Shown in pieces: positions 43,329 through 52,380 of a DNA stretch of 64,000 nucleotides (position 1 is the first letter of the stretch; every line of letters begins with the position of its first letter). The stretch covers positions 62,001 to 126,000 of the forward strand of contig NZ_PKEK01000039.1 in assembly GCF_002863225.1 (NCBI RefSeq), written 5' to 3'. Source of the stretch: Mycobacterium sp. GTDB taxonomy: Bacteria; Actinomycetota; Actinomycetes; Mycobacteriales; Mycobacteriaceae. Both the position numbers and the translations under genes were made by a program. The notes beneath the pieces are model-generated. The model had not been told where the DNA came from and ran no database searches. It was given only the letters and a program-made list of their open reading frames with translations.

Positions 43329-44182
43329 GGAACGCGGGCGATGGTGATGTCCAAGGGGTGCGGCACCAGACCGGGTCGGCCGGGCAGCGAGATGTCGCGC
43401 AGATAGTCGAGCAACTGCTCGCGTGCTGCGGGCCCCAGCGCCGATGTGCGCGCGCCGACCAGGAAGTCGAGCACCGCTTCCCCACGCCCGAGGGGATCCG
43501 CCAGGGCGTCGCGCAGGTCAAGACACCCGACAAGCGTCTCCGCCTGGATCTGAAGGCCGCGCATGTCGAGCTCGGCGCGGACGTCGTCGGCGAACCACGG
43601 CCGCCGCGTCCTCCAGGGGCAGAGCAACTCGGTGAGTACGCACAGCGGCTGCAGCGGTGCGGTGGCGGCCAGCAGCAGTCCACCGGGCCGAACCATGCTC
43701 AGGCCTTGGTCAAGCGCAGCTGACAGGTCATCGACGTAGTACAGCGAATGGACGAAGTGGACCAGATCGGCTGGAGGGCCGACGGTGTGATCGGCGAAAT
43801 ACTCCATGACGACGGTGTGGGTGAGTTCCGGGGCGCCGAGCGCGGTCAGCCGGCCGGTGAACCGCACCGCCGACGGACCATGCGGCTCGACCCCCGTGTA
43901 GTGCACCCGGCGGCCATCCGCGGCGAGCGCCGCAGCGAGCGGAGCGTCGATGCTGCCGTCCCCGACGCCGACTCCCACGATCCGCACCGGATCGCAGTCG
44001 GCCAGTAGCGGCGGCAGCTCTCTGACGAGCCAATCCTGCAAAAGCGGGCGCTGGTCGCTGGCCGCCTCCCACTGCGCGTGCGTGTCTGCGTATCGCTCGT
44101 CCGACAAAGCGGGCAACGCCGGCCGGTCGCGCACCTGCTCCCTGAGTAGGTCCAATGGGATGGGTTGGCTGCGCACGGTCAC
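43325..44182 (-). CDS. SAM-dependent methyltransferase (class I)
   Basis: A 285-residue protein with motif I GVGVGDGSIDAPLAA and a following FVHSLYYVDDL motif IV. The sequence then has LLLAATAPLQPL and a C-terminal domain of about 80 residues. This layout resembles histamine N-methyltransferase-like enzymes. GTG 44182 lies 7 nt after AGGGAA. It overlaps the deaminase gene (GTGA). Substrate unknown; likely a small nitrogenous molecule, given the partner. Confidence 0.75.
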   Translation of the reverse strand: MTVRSQPIPLDLLREQVRDRPALPALSDERYADTHAQWEAASDQRPLLQDWLVRELPPLLADCDPVRIVGVGVGDGSIDAPLAAALAADGRRVHYTGVEPHGPSAVRFTGRLTALGAPELTHTVVMEYFADHTVGPPADLVHFVHSLYYVDDLSAALDQGLSMVRPGGLLLAATAPLQPLCVLTELLCPWRTRRPWFADDVRAELDMRGLQIQAETLVGCLDLRDALADPLGRGEAVLDFLVGARTSALGPAAREQLLDYLRDISLPGRPGLVPHPLDITIARVP

Positions 44183-44221
44183 GCGCGCGTGTTCCCTGCA
44201 TCGGGCCAGGGCAAACCGTGG

Positions 44222-44267
44222 CGGGCGGCTCTGCAGGCGACGGCCGCCCGGGACCCGTGGTTATGGT
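44222..44267. promoter_or_regulatory. Inverted repeat and -10 box of the divergent methyltransferase promoter
   Basis: CGGGCGGC (44222-44229) and GCCGCCCG (44243-44250) are exact 8-bp arms. On the plus strand TATGGT (44262-44267) is a TANNNT box 5 nt before ATG 44273, which fits a leaderless transcript. GAGGG directly abutting the ATG cannot serve as a Shine-Dalgarno site. Confidence 0.4.
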
Positions 44268-44272
44268 GAGGG

Positions 44273-45091
44273 ATGACCCCACCTGACACTGCGCGCCGCA
44301 GCCTGGACCATTGGAGCGAGGCCGGACGGGCCGAGATGGAGTCCTTCTACGCGCTCGCCACAGAGGACTACCGTCAGCTCGCCGCTTCCCGCGACTGGGG
44401 CGACGACCTGAGCAAGCACGCGGTCGACGATCGACTGCGGTTGCTCGACGTCGCCTGTGGGAGTGGAAAATTCCCGACGGCGCTGCTCGCTGCCGGTCTG
44501 CCGGCGCAGCCAGTCGTCGAGGTGGACCTGCTCGACCCGTCCGCATTCAGCATCGCTGAGGCACGCGCGACACTCGCCCCGCCGTTCGTCGCCGCCGCAG
44601 AGCACGAGGTGTTCCTGCAGGACTTCTCCGGTGCCGGATATGACGTGGCCTGGGCCATGCATGCGCTGTATGCGTTGCCGCCCGGTGAACTCGCCGCCGG
44701 CGTGGCCCGGATGGTGGCGGCACTGCGCCCCGGAGGTTTCGGGGTGGTCGCGCAGGCATCGTCCAGTTCGCACTATCTGGCCTTCTATGACGCTTACCGC
44801 GCGGCGTTCGCCCCCGACGCCACGCCCTACACCGATGCCGAAGGTGTAGCTTCGGCACTCCGTGCAGCAGGGGCGCCGATTGAGGTGCAGGTAATTCATT
44901 ACCGCACCGGGTCAGGCGATCGGGCGGTCGTCGAAGGGTTCCTCCAGCGCTGCGCGTTCGACGATGCCGTGTCGCTGGACGAGATGGAGCGTCGAGAGCC
45001 GCTAGCCGCTTATCTAGCTGGATGCCGAGAACCCAACGGCGACTACGAGTTCCGGCATGAGGCGCACCTGATCACCTGGGAGCAGCCATGA
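44273..45091 (+). CDS. SAM-dependent methyltransferase (class I)
   Basis: A 272-residue methyltransferase. Motif I is LLDVACGSGKFPTALL, motif II follows, and LRPGGFGVVAQ is motif VI. The N-terminal half opens with a short helix (RSLDHWSEAG). The last codon overlaps the dioxygenase ATG by 4 bp (ATGA), so both are made from one message. The divergent partner methyltransferase (43325-44182) is a separate family, suggesting two methyl transfers in one pathway. Confidence 0.85.
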   Translation: MTPPDTARRSLDHWSEAGRAEMESFYALATEDYRQLAASRDWGDDLSKHAVDDRLRLLDVACGSGKFPTALLAAGLPAQPVVEVDLLDPSAFSIAEARATLAPPFVAAAEHEVFLQDFSGAGYDVAWAMHALYALPPGELAAGVARMVAALRPGGFGVVAQASSSSHYLAFYDAYRAAFAPDATPYTDAEGVASALRAAGAPIEVQVIHYRTGSGDRAVVEGFLQRCAFDDAVSLDEMERREPLAAYLAGCREPNGDYEFRHEAHLITWEQP

Positions 45092-46068
45092 TTCGTAACC
45101 CGTATCTATCGGAGTCGACGGCGGCGGGCGCTGCCTCTGACGTCGCCGTCGAGTGGGACCGCGGCAACGATCAGTGGTGGGACTGGTACATGTCGCTCGC
45201 AGATGGCCCCACTCCCGACGGCCCGCTGATCGATCCGCCTGTGCACGATCCCGGCCCGCTGCCTTCCGACGACGAGGTCGCAGCTGAGCTGGCCGAGCCG
45301 TATCCGGTCACGGCGGCGCAGGTCGAGCGTTTTCGCGCGGAGTCGTTCATCAAGTTGCCCGGTGTGCTGACACCAGGCGCGGTGGAACGGATCCGGGTTC
45401 GGATGCGCACGATGCTCGATGCCGCGGTCGACCCCTCGGTGGGCTTCCAGAGTCTGGAAATGATGTGGCTGCAGGACGATCTGATGTACGCCGCAGTCGT
45501 CTCGCCGCGCATCGGCTCCATTTGTGCGGCGCTCCTTGGGACCCACCAGGTGCGGCTCTATCACGACAACGCGCTGTCTAAGGAACCAGGTGCTGGGCGC
45601 ACGCCGTGGCATTACGACGCCCATCATTTTCCGCTCGATTCACCGGATGTGCTGACGGCGTGGATCCCCTTGCAACCCACCCCGCGCGAGATGGGGCCGC
45701 TCGCGTTCGCGCGCGGCGCGGACGTCGGGTCTTTGGTTGCCGACATCGAATTCGACAAGCACGGAACGTCGTATGACCGGGGTGTGTCGGACGCGTTCCG
45801 CAGCCACGGCGTGCGGGTGGAGGACGGACCGTTCGCCGCGGGCGAGGTCAGCTTCCACGCCGCGAGCTGCTTCCACACGGCCGGGGCCAATCGCACGAGC
45901 GTCGCACGAATGGCGTTGGCCACCACGTACTTTGCCGACGGAGTGCGGGTGGTGCCCAGCCCGACCATGGTGAGCGGCGACTGGCGCAAGTTCATTCCCG
46001 GCGCCGAGCCCGGCCAGGTGGTGAACAGTCCGCACAATCCTCTGCTGCCCCTACCGGTACGAGCCTGA
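45088..46068 (+). CDS. Phytanoyl-CoA dioxygenase family, 2-oxoglutarate/Fe(II)-dependent
   Basis: A 326-residue PhyH-family protein. Iron ligands are the His-x-Asp in TPWHYDAHHF and the distal His in HAASCFHTAGANRT, with the 2-oxoglutarate Arg in that segment. N-terminal RAESFIKLPGVLTPG is typical. It hydroxylates a carbon next to a carbonyl or amine in known members. It overlaps the methyltransferase gene by 4 bp and is followed 3 nt later by a DUF2256 gene, so this is a tight operon. Confidence 0.85.
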   Translation: MIRNPYLSESTAAGAASDVAVEWDRGNDQWWDWYMSLADGPTPDGPLIDPPVHDPGPLPSDDEVAAELAEPYPVTAAQVERFRAESFIKLPGVLTPGAVERIRVRMRTMLDAAVDPSVGFQSLEMMWLQDDLMYAAVVSPRIGSICAALLGTHQVRLYHDNALSKEPGAGRTPWHYDAHHFPLDSPDVLTAWIPLQPTPREMGPLAFARGADVGSLVADIEFDKHGTSYDRGVSDAFRSHGVRVEDGPFAAGEVSFHAASCFHTAGANRTSVARMALATTYFADGVRVVPSPTMVSGDWRKFIPGAEPGQVVNSPHNPLLPLPVRA

Positions 46069-46071
46069 CCC

Positions 46072-46218
46072 GTGGCACGGAACGAAGACGTCAAGATCTG
46101 CGCGGCCTGCGGGCGCCCGTTCGCCAACCGCAAGAAATGGCGACGACGGGGCCAATGGGATCAGGTGATCTACTGCTCGCAGCGTTGCCAGAAATCGGCG
46201 AAGAGGATCAGCCCGTGA
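46072..46218 (+). CDS. DUF2256-family small zinc-ribbon-like protein, 48 residues
   Basis: GTG 46072, 3 nt after the dioxygenase stop, opens a 48-residue protein. It has two CxxC-type pairs, Cys10/Cys13 (ICAACGRPF) and Cys35/Cys39 (IYCSQRC), and the conserved RKKW and WDQV motifs of DUF2256. The four cysteines suggest zinc binding. The function is unknown; the family is widespread and usually sits next to cryptochrome or dioxygenase genes. Confidence 0.8.
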   Translation: MARNEDVKICAACGRPFANRKKWRRRGQWDQVIYCSQRCQKSAKRISP

Positions 46219-46239
46219 GGGCGCGCGCGGCGGGCGGTG

Positions 46240-46731
46240 TCAATCTTGATTGTGGGCGGCGACCGGATCGGTGCCTGATGGTGCGAGACCGAGCGCCGAT
46301 TGAAGGGCGATCAGGGCAGGTATGGCCGCAGTGATCGCAGCGCGATGAGAAGCGGTGAGTTGGCCCAGCGCTTCGGACAGCAGGCGCTCGCTGGCGGTGT
46401 CGTATCGCTGCAGGAGTCGCGCTGCATGGCGGGTGACGGTGACGTGAACGACCCGCGCGTCGTCGTCGCTGCGGTTCAACGCGAGTAAGCGGTCTCGTTT
46501 CATTGTCTGGATCACGTTGCTGACCGTCGGTCGCGCCAACCCGAGCCGATCCGCGATCGCCCGCGGAGTGATCTCGGGATCGCTCGCCACGGTCCGCAGA
46601 ATCTCGATGTGTGCGTCAGGTAGGTCGGGCAGCCCCGCGGTTGCTCGAGTCGCCCTCAACACCACCCGGCGCAGTGGGCCCAGGATGCGAGAAAGCTCCG
46701 CAGCGGTGCTCGGACGGGACAGGTCAGCCAA
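46240..46731 (-). CDS. MarR-family regulator
   Basis: A 163-residue MarR protein. The winged helix includes LPDAHIEILRTVAS, ITPRAIADRLGLARPTVSNVIQTMKRDRLL and the wing RSDDDARVVHVTVTRHA. It diverges from the phenolic acid decarboxylase gene 38 bp away. Its operator is the ACAAAA-n3-TTTTGT palindrome at 46741-46755, and phenolic acids are the likely inducers, by analogy with PadR/MarR control of padC elsewhere. Confidence 0.85.
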   Translation of the reverse strand: MADLSRPSTAAELSRILGPLRRVVLRATRATAGLPDLPDAHIEILRTVASDPEITPRAIADRLGLARPTVSNVIQTMKRDRLLALNRSDDDARVVHVTVTRHAARLLQRYDTASERLLSEALGQLTASHRAAITAAIPALIALQSALGLAPSGTDPVAAHNQD

Positions 46732-46740
46732 AGGTTCCTC

Positions 46741-46763
46741 ACAAAACTATTTTGTTCTAAACT
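46741..46763. promoter_or_regulatory. MarR operator and -10 box of phenolic acid decarboxylase
   Basis: ACAAAA-CTA-TTTTGT (46741-46755) is an exact 6-bp inverted repeat with a 3-nt spacer. TAAACT (46758-46763) is a TANNNT -10 box 6 nt before ATG 46770, which fits a leaderless mRNA starting at or next to the A of ATG. No Shine-Dalgarno is present. Confidence 0.6.
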
Positions 46764-46769
46764 CATCTT

Positions 46770-47294
46770 ATGCCTGACAACCACAATGTGCACCCATCCG
46801 ACGACGGTGACGCCCGCGGTCTGGTCGGACAGCACTTCATCTACACCTACGCCAACGGGTGGCAATACGAGATGTACGTCAAGAATCTCACCACCATCGA
46901 CTACCGCATCCATTCCGGGCACGTCGGCGGTCGTTGGGTACGCAACCAAACTGTCGATCTCGTCGCGCTGGCCGCTGGTGTGTACAAGATCTCGTGGACC
47001 GAGCCCACCGGCACCAGCGTCGTCGTCGACGTGTTGCCCGCTCTGCGCCGGTTGCACGGAACGATCTTCTTCCCCGAATGGATCCGCGCCGACGGGCACA
47101 AGACGGTGCTCTATCAAAACGACCATCTCGACGAGATGCGCGCCTACCGCGACACCGGTCCTACCTACCCGATATACGTGGTGCCCGAGTTCGCGACCAT
47201 CACTTTCATCGAAAATGTTGGTGCCGACGACGAATCGATCATCAACGTTGCGCCTGACGCGCTGCCCGCCGGGTTTGCCGACCGCCGGAACTGA
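46770..47294 (+). CDS. padC: Phenolic acid decarboxylase
   Basis: A 174-residue decarboxylase of the PadC/lipocalin-like family. The catalytic residues of the B. subtilis enzyme (Tyr11, Tyr13, Arg41, Glu64) correspond to Tyr25, Tyr27, Arg55 and Glu78 here, in [15 protein letters not shown] and SWTEPTG. It converts ferulic, p-coumaric or caffeic acid to vinylphenols without a cofactor. The 14-residue N-terminal extension is unusual. Controlled by the divergent MarR gene. Confidence 0.9.
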   Translation: MPDNHNVHPSDDGDARGLVGQHFIYTYANGWQYEMYVKNLTTIDYRIHSGHVGGRWVRNQTVDLVALAAGVYKISWTEPTGTSVVVDVLPALRRLHGTIFFPEWIRADGHKTVLYQNDHLDEMRAYRDTGPTYPIYVVPEFATITFIENVGADDESIINVAPDALPAGFADRRN

Positions 47295-47335
47295 CCGTCA
47301 GTGCCACGGCAACCCATGATCTGCTGCGAGGACCG

Positions 47336-48103
47336 TTGACCGCCGAAGCTCCACTGTTGCTACTGCACGGAGTCACCATGTCGGCGGCAGCCTGGACCAC
47401 AGTGGCGCCGCTGCTCGAAGACCGCTTCGACCTCATCGTGCCCACTCTCGCGGGGCACCGCGGCGGCGAGCCGACGGTGGTGCCGGCTTCGATCAGCATC
47501 CTGACGGACTCCGTAGAGCGACTGCTCGATAGCCGCGACCTGGACACCGTGCATGTCGCCGGTAATTCGATGGGTGGGTGGATCGCCATCGAGCTCGCTC
47601 GCCGAGGCCGCGCGGCCTCGGTGTGCGCCCTGTCGCCGGCTGGTCTATGGGCTACCGGAGACCCTAAAGATCGCAGCCGAAACATCCTGCGCTGCATGAG
47701 AACACTGGCCGTCGCGACCCGTCGCCTCACGCCGCCGCTGCTCCGCTTTGCCGCGGTACGGCGTCTCGTGATGTTCGCGATCGCGGTGCATGCAGAGCGT
47801 CTGACATTTGAGCAGGCCGTGGTCGCCTTCGAGGACTTGGTCGGCTGCTCGGCCGCTGAGGACCTGTTGAACACTGCGGAATACCTGGCGCCGCTGGAAT
47901 CGCTTCCCTGCCCGATCACCATCGCCTGGTCAGGCAACGACCGCATCTTCCCGCCCGGCTCCTATCTGCAGACCGCACGCGAAAGGCTGCCTCACGCGCG
48001 GGTCATCGTGCTGCCCGGCGTCGGCCACGTTCCGATGATCGACGCCCCCGAACTCTGCGCCGACACGATCATCGGGTCCATCGGAGGGGAGCCGATGCCG
48101 TGA
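47336..48103 (+). CDS. Alpha/beta hydrolase (paralogue of 57810-58574)
   Basis: A 255-residue hydrolase. LLLLHGVTMSAAAWTT gives the oxyanion hole, AGNSMGGW holds the Ser nucleophile, SGNDRIFPP the acid Asp, and GVGHVPM the catalytic His. Start TTG 47336 (MTAEAPLLL). It shares the N-terminal motif, GHRGG segment and C-terminal GVGHVPMID with the 57810-58574 gene, so the two arose by duplication. Its last codon overlaps the DUF3237 start (GTGA). Confidence 0.8.
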   Translation: MTAEAPLLLLHGVTMSAAAWTTVAPLLEDRFDLIVPTLAGHRGGEPTVVPASISILTDSVERLLDSRDLDTVHVAGNSMGGWIAIELARRGRAASVCALSPAGLWATGDPKDRSRNILRCMRTLAVATRRLTPPLLRFAAVRRLVMFAIAVHAERLTFEQAVVAFEDLVGCSAAEDLLNTAEYLAPLESLPCPITIAWSGNDRIFPPGSYLQTARERLPHARVIVLPGVGHVPMIDAPELCADTIIGSIGGEPMP

Positions 48104-48582
48104 CACCCGCCGCCGAACCTGTTGCGAATAGCCCGATGCTGCAGCATGTTTTGCGGCTGCGGGTCACCGTGGCAGAAGGGATCGAGATCGGGCCGACCCC
48201 GCTGGGTCATCGACGCGTCGTTCCCATCACCGGAGGCCGTGTCGAGGGACCGTTGATGACCGGACGGGTGTTACCGGGTGGCAACGATGTCCAGTACGTC
48301 CGCAGCCCGACGGAAACGTCGGTGCTGGCCACCTACGTTCTGGAATCAGACGAAGGTGAAACAGTGCTGGTGAGGAATGCAGGAATCCGTTGTGGCACAG
48401 CAGAAGACATCGGACGGCTGCTACGCGATCAACCGGTGGACCCCACCCGCATCTACTTCCGTAGTACGCCGACCTTCGAAACCGCGGCACCCCGGTTGAG
48501 CCGGTTGAACAACCACGTCTTCGTCGGCACCGGCACCCGCACCCCCGGACTGGTCTGCTTCGACTTCTTCGAAGTCCAGTGA
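48100..48582 (+). CDS. DUF3237 domain protein
   Basis: A 160-residue protein of the DUF3237 family, a small beta-barrel seen in mycobacterial catabolic clusters. Segments are LRVTVAEGIEIGPTPLGHRRVVPITGG, then GRVLPGGNDVQYVR, and LNNHVFVGTGTRTP. It overlaps the preceding hydrolase gene by 4 bp, so the pair is one operon. Role unknown; the family has been linked to fatty-acid or steroid metabolism only by context. Confidence 0.8.
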   Translation: MTPAAEPVANSPMLQHVLRLRVTVAEGIEIGPTPLGHRRVVPITGGRVEGPLMTGRVLPGGNDVQYVRSPTETSVLATYVLESDEGETVLVRNAGIRCGTAEDIGRLLRDQPVDPTRIYFRSTPTFETAAPRLSRLNNHVFVGTGTRTPGLVCFDFFEVQ

Positions 48583-48591
48583 CCCGCCGCT

Positions 48592-48609
48592 GTCAACCGA
48601 GACGTTGAC
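48592..48609. terminator. Small hairpin between convergent genes
   Basis: GTCAAC (48592-48597) pairs with GTTGAC (48604-48609) around a 6-nt loop. It lies between the DUF3237 and FAH genes, which converge. The stem is short, so the call is weak. Confidence 0.3.
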
Positions 48610-48619
48610 GGCCCGGCAA

Positions 48620-49531
48620 TCATCGCGGGAGGATGTGATGCTCGATGGCGCCGATGCCGTCAATCGTCAACGTGACGGTGTCGCCGGGCTGTAACCAATT
48701 TCCGGTCTCCATGCCGCTGCCACCGGGAAGGGTTCCCGTGCCGAACAATTCACCGGGCAGCAGGCGTTCGCTGCGAGACGCGTGCGCAAGCACGTCTCCC
48801 ACGCTGTGCGTCATCCCGGCACTGGACACGGTGGACACCGTCGTGCCGTTGATGGCCACCGTCCCCCGCAGATTGTCCAGGCGCGGCAATACCTCGTCCG
48901 CGGTGACGGCCACCTCGGAGAGCGAACTGGCGAAGTGTTTGGCCTTCTGCGGGCCGAAACCAGTTGCCATCTCCGCTCTTTGCACATCGCGTGCACTGAA
49001 GTCGTTGAGGACGACGAATGCTCCGATGGCGTCGAGCGCTTCGGCCGGCGTGGCATTGAACAACGGCTGTGCCAACACGAAGCCGAGCTCGAGTTCGTAG
49101 TCCAGTGCGTCGCTGTAGGACGGCACCTCGATCGGGGTGCCGGACGGCACGAAGGTCAACGCGTTCGACATGTAGTACACCGGCTGGGAATGCCAGAGCC
49201 GACCGGGCTTGAGCATGGGGAACGTACGTCGTGTGACAGCCTCGACGGCTCGGATCAACCGATACTGGCCCGGGTGGAAACGGCGAACCAAACCGCGCGC
49301 GGCGTCCACGGCATGCCGCTCGTAGAGCATGAAATCGCGAAACGACGCCGGCTGAAACGGCAGTAGCGACTCGCTGAGCGTCAAAGATTGCTCAGCTCTT
49401 GCCAATTCCCAGCCGGCGTCGAACACCTGTCCGCCGACCGCAGACCGATCGGGGTGGGGCTCCCACGCTCCGGTTCCCTGCAATGCCTGCAGTTCGAGAC
49501 CGCTGTCGGTTCGCACCCGACGCAACTTCAT
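48620..49531 (-). CDS. Fumarylacetoacetate hydrolase (FAH) family protein
   Basis: A 303-residue FAH-family protein. The metal-binding acids appear in DYELELGFVLAQ, and the C-terminal GTGTLPGGSGMETGNWLQPGDTVTL is conserved. These enzymes cleave C-C bonds of 1,3-diketones or decarboxylate in aromatic catabolism. It is 56 bp downstream of an amidase gene in the same direction, and the two may share a transcript. Confidence 0.85.
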   Translation of the reverse strand: MKLRRVRTDSGLELQALQGTGAWEPHPDRSAVGGQVFDAGWELARAEQSLTLSESLLPFQPASFRDFMLYERHAVDAARGLVRRFHPGQYRLIRAVEAVTRRTFPMLKPGRLWHSQPVYYMSNALTFVPSGTPIEVPSYSDALDYELELGFVLAQPLFNATPAEALDAIGAFVVLNDFSARDVQRAEMATGFGPQKAKHFASSLSEVAVTADEVLPRLDNLRGTVAINGTTVSTVSSAGMTHSVGDVLAHASRSERLLPGELFGTGTLPGGSGMETGNWLQPGDTVTLTIDGIGAIEHHILPR

Positions 49532-49587
49532 CTAGACCTCGGCAACCATGCGTCGTTGGGACAAGGACAGGACACGCAGATCGCAGA

Positions 49588-51051
49588 TCATAGGTCCGGT
49601 CGGCGGTCCGCCCACGGCTGCAGTTGCTCGAGCTGCGAGGCGAGTCGGATGAGTTGTCCCTCCGCGCCGAGCTTTCCGACGAACTGGATGCCGATCGGCA
49701 AACCGTCCGGTGTCCAGTGCAGCGGAACACTGACGGCGGGCCGGCCGGTGATGTTCGCCAGTTGCGTGTACGGCACCCATCTCAGGTTCTCCTCGACGAT
49801 CTGATCCACGATGGGCGTCAGCCGCAGCAGTCCCGCGCCGCGGGCGGCGAGTAGGAGTTGCTGCCCCCGGCGCAGGATCGGTGGGAGGTCGAACGCTCCG
49901 ATCCGCGGAGGCGGGGTTGCTGTCGTCGGGGTCAGCAGGAGGTCGTAGGAGTCGTGGAAGTGGGCCAGCCGCCGCACGTGGGTGTGGCGACGCTCGATCG
50001 AGCTGTAGAGATCGACCGGCTTCGTGGCGCGGCCGAGCGCTGCGAGAAGACGGGTGTCGATCTCGAATCCCGAATCGTCGCAACCGCTTCGGGCCTTGGC
50101 TTCAGCGACACTCGCGGCGCAGGCGACGAACCAGGTGGTCAGGAAATCCTTGGCCAGGGCCGCATCGTCGAAGGGAGCCTGCGGCATTTCGGTGACGTCG
50201 TGCCCGGCACGGACCAGTAACTCGACTGTATTCGCCACGGCAGCAACGGCTTCCGGATGTGGATTGGGATTGATCGCACTCGCGGTGCACGCGCCGATAC
50301 GAAGGCGACCGGGATCCTGTCCAACCTCGTCGACGTAGCTACCGGGCGGTTGGGCCGCCAGGTAGGGCGAGGCCGCTGTCGGGCCGGCGAGTACGTCGAG
50401 CATCGCGGCGCTGTCGCGCACCGAACGCGAGATGACACCGTCGGTGGCGCTGCCCCCGAGATACTCGCCGAACGCGGGTCCGGCCGGGATCAACCCGCGT
50501 GACGCTTTTAGGCCGAACAGGCCACACGCCGAGGCCGGTATGCGTATCGAGCCGCCACCGTCACTGGCCCCGGCGCACGGGACAATCCCCGCGGCTACCG
50601 CGGCGGCCGACCCACCCGACGACCCACCCGGCGTGTGATCGGTGTTCCACGGGTTTCGTGCCGGCCCGAAGAGTTCCGGCTCGGTGACCCCCTTCAGGCC
50701 GAACTCCGGGGTGTTGGTCTTGCCGAAGATCGCCAAACCGGCATCGAGCCAGCGCTGGACCACGGCCGAATTCTCTTGTGCCACAACACCGGCAAGGGAT
50801 CGCGACCCACCGCTGGTCGGGTAGCCGGCAAGGTCCTGATGCAGATCCTTGATCAGGAAGGGCACACCGGAGAAGGCAGCGTCGGCGTCAGCCGTCTGGG
50901 ACGGTTCGACATCCATCACGACAGCGTTGATGCGCGGATTGACCTGCTCTGCCCGGGTCCGCGCCGCTGTGAGCAGATCGGCCGGTGTGACGTCTCCGGA
51001 TCGAACGCGCTGCGCCAGGCCTACCGCGTCGTAAGCCGTGTAGTCATCCAC
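49588..51051 (-). CDS. Amidase (amidase signature family)
   Basis: A 487-residue amidase with the canonical triad: Lys in FLIKDLHQD, cis-Ser in [15 protein letters not shown], and the nucleophile Ser in [11 protein letters not shown]. Unlike the amidase at 28630, the glycines are intact. Upstream (77 bp) lies the end of a TetR gene on the same strand. With the FAH gene it may form a catabolic module. Confidence 0.9.
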   Translation of the reverse strand: MDDYTAYDAVGLAQRVRSGDVTPADLLTAARTRAEQVNPRINAVVMDVEPSQTADADAAFSGVPFLIKDLHQDLAGYPTSGGSRSLAGVVAQENSAVVQRWLDAGLAIFGKTNTPEFGLKGVTEPELFGPARNPWNTDHTPGGSSGGSAAAVAAGIVPCAGASDGGGSIRIPASACGLFGLKASRGLIPAGPAFGEYLGGSATDGVISRSVRDSAAMLDVLAGPTAASPYLAAQPPGSYVDEVGQDPGRLRIGACTASAINPNPHPEAVAAVANTVELLVRAGHDVTEMPQAPFDDAALAKDFLTTWFVACAASVAEAKARSGCDDSGFEIDTRLLAALGRATKPVDLYSSIERRHTHVRRLAHFHDSYDLLLTPTTATPPPRIGAFDLPPILRRGQQLLLAARGAGLLRLTPIVDQIVEENLRWVPYTQLANITGRPAVSVPLHWTPDGLPIGIQFVGKLGAEGQLIRLASQLEQLQPWADRRPDL

Positions 51052-51128
51052 ACCGGCACCCTATCCGCGATGACGAAGCCGAAACGCCGGCACGTCTGGG
51101 GTGCAACAGGCAGCACTCGTCACCGCAC

Positions 51129-51779
51129 TCAACCGGCGGGCTGCCAGCCCCGCATTGCGTCGTCCATCCGGTCATCGTCGAGAGCGCTGACCGCCAGTTG
51201 CTTCGTGCTCTCGTGCTGGCGCATGCCGTCGAGCAGCAGTGCCACATACCGACGCCACAACTGCGGCTCCACGTGACCGGCCCACTCACTGACTGTTCCG
51301 GCCAGCAGACCGAGGATCGGCATGTCGGTGTGGGCGATGTCCGGTCGTAGATGCCCGTCGTCGCGCGCCCGGTTCACCAGCGTCGACAACAGCGGGGTGA
51401 GCCGCTCCCGAGCGCATTCGACCCGGTTGCCACCGGCCTTGCTGTACACCATCTCGCGTAAACCCCGGTCGGTGGCGGTCAGCTCGCACAGTTGCTCGAC
51501 GAAAGACACGAAGCCCTCCCACGAGTCCGGCAGTTGCAGGGCGGCTTCGGCGAGGCCGGCCACCTGGTCGATGCTGTCTTCGAAGATTGCCTCCACCAGC
51601 TCTTCCTTGGTGGCGAAGCGCCGATAGACCGTTCCCACACCGACATTCGCATAGTGGGCGACGTCATTGAGGGTCGCCTCCAGACCCTTGACCGCGAACA
51701 GCTCACGCGCCGCCTCGAGCACACGGTGCCGGTTTCGCTCCGCGTCCTTACGCAGGGCGCGGCAGGGCTGTTCGCTCAC
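51129..51779 (-). CDS. TetR-family regulator of the mmpS-mmpL operon
   Basis: A 216-residue TetR protein. The helix-turn-helix is KGLEATLNDVAHYANVGVGTVYRRFATKEELVEAI. The C-terminal domain has ELTATDRGLREMV and ILGLLAGTVSEWAG. It diverges from mmpS across 133 bp, the typical layout for a TetR controlling an MmpS/MmpL exporter. It may also be co-transcribed with the downstream amidase. Confidence 0.9.
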   Translation of the reverse strand: MSEQPCRALRKDAERNRHRVLEAARELFAVKGLEATLNDVAHYANVGVGTVYRRFATKEELVEAIFEDSIDQVAGLAEAALQLPDSWEGFVSFVEQLCELTATDRGLREMVYSKAGGNRVECARERLTPLLSTLVNRARDDGHLRPDIAHTDMPILGLLAGTVSEWAGHVEPQLWRRYVALLLDGMRQHESTKQLAVSALDDDRMDDAMRGWQPAG

Positions 51780-51823
51780 CCGGCCCAGCTTAGTGACCTG
51801 CGTTACGCACGTCCAGAAGCGGA

Positions 51824-51852
51824 TTGACTCTATCCACTTAAAGACTTAGATT
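51824..51852 (+). promoter_or_regulatory. SigA-like promoter of mmpS-mmpL-tenA
   Basis: TTGACT (51824-51829) and TAGATT (51847-51852) are separated by 17 nt, close to the mycobacterial SigA consensus. It lies 60 nt before the mmpS GTG, in the spacer shared with the TetR gene. Confidence 0.55.
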
Positions 51853-51912
51853 GGCTAGCGAGATCGCCCGCCGACGGTTGATCTGCCGCATCCATCGTCG
51901 AGAGGTCACGTC

Positions 51913-52380
51913 GTGGATTCACCTACAAAACACGCTCAGCCGGCCGCTATGCAGCTGGTCGCGGTGGTCAAGCGGGTGTGGTTGCCGGCCCTGGTGGTGG
52001 TCGCTGTCGCCGTCGGACTGGTCAGCGTGGCGCACCTGCGGTCGGTGTTCGGTTCGGACGGGGCGGTGGTGACGCCGGTGGGTTCGGATACCGCCGAGAA
52101 ATTCAACCCCAAAGTCGTCGTCTACGAGGTATTCGAAAGCGGCACAACAGCAATCGTCAATTACACCGACCTCAACGGTGTCCCGCGCCGGGCCGAGAAC
52201 GTGAGCCTGCCGTGGTCGCTGCGACTGGAGACCACGATCCCCTCTGTCATGCCCAACCTGCTGGTACAAGGCGACGGGCGGGCAATCGGTTGCCGCGTGA
52301 TCGTCGACAACCGCGTCAAGGACGAAAGGACGGCACACGGAGTGCATGCCGCAACCTATTGCTTGGTGAAGGCGGCATGA
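51913..52380 (+). CDS. MmpS-family protein
   Basis: A 155-residue MmpS protein. A single membrane helix covers about residues 22-42 ([21 protein letters not shown]), followed by the periplasmic domain with [21 protein letters not shown] and two Cys residues (GCRVIV, TYCLV) near the end, as in MmpS4/S5. GTG 51913 has GAGAGG 7 nt before it. Its TGA overlaps the mmpL ATG (ATGA). It is the accessory subunit of the MmpL exporter. Confidence 0.9.
   Translation: MDSPTKHAQPAAMQLVAVVKRVWLPALVVVAVAVGLVSVAHLRSVFGSDGAVVTPVGSDTAEKFNPKVVVYEVFESGTTAIVNYTDLNGVPRRAENVSLPWSLRLETTIPSVMPNLLVQGDGRAIGCRVIVDNRVKDERTAHGVHAATYCLVKAA

Noticed and set aside
42397..43683. 428-codon open frame on the minus strand over the deaminase
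   Set aside because: The deaminase frame has all the metal-binding motifs. This alternative frame is Arg/Gly/Pro-rich and has none.
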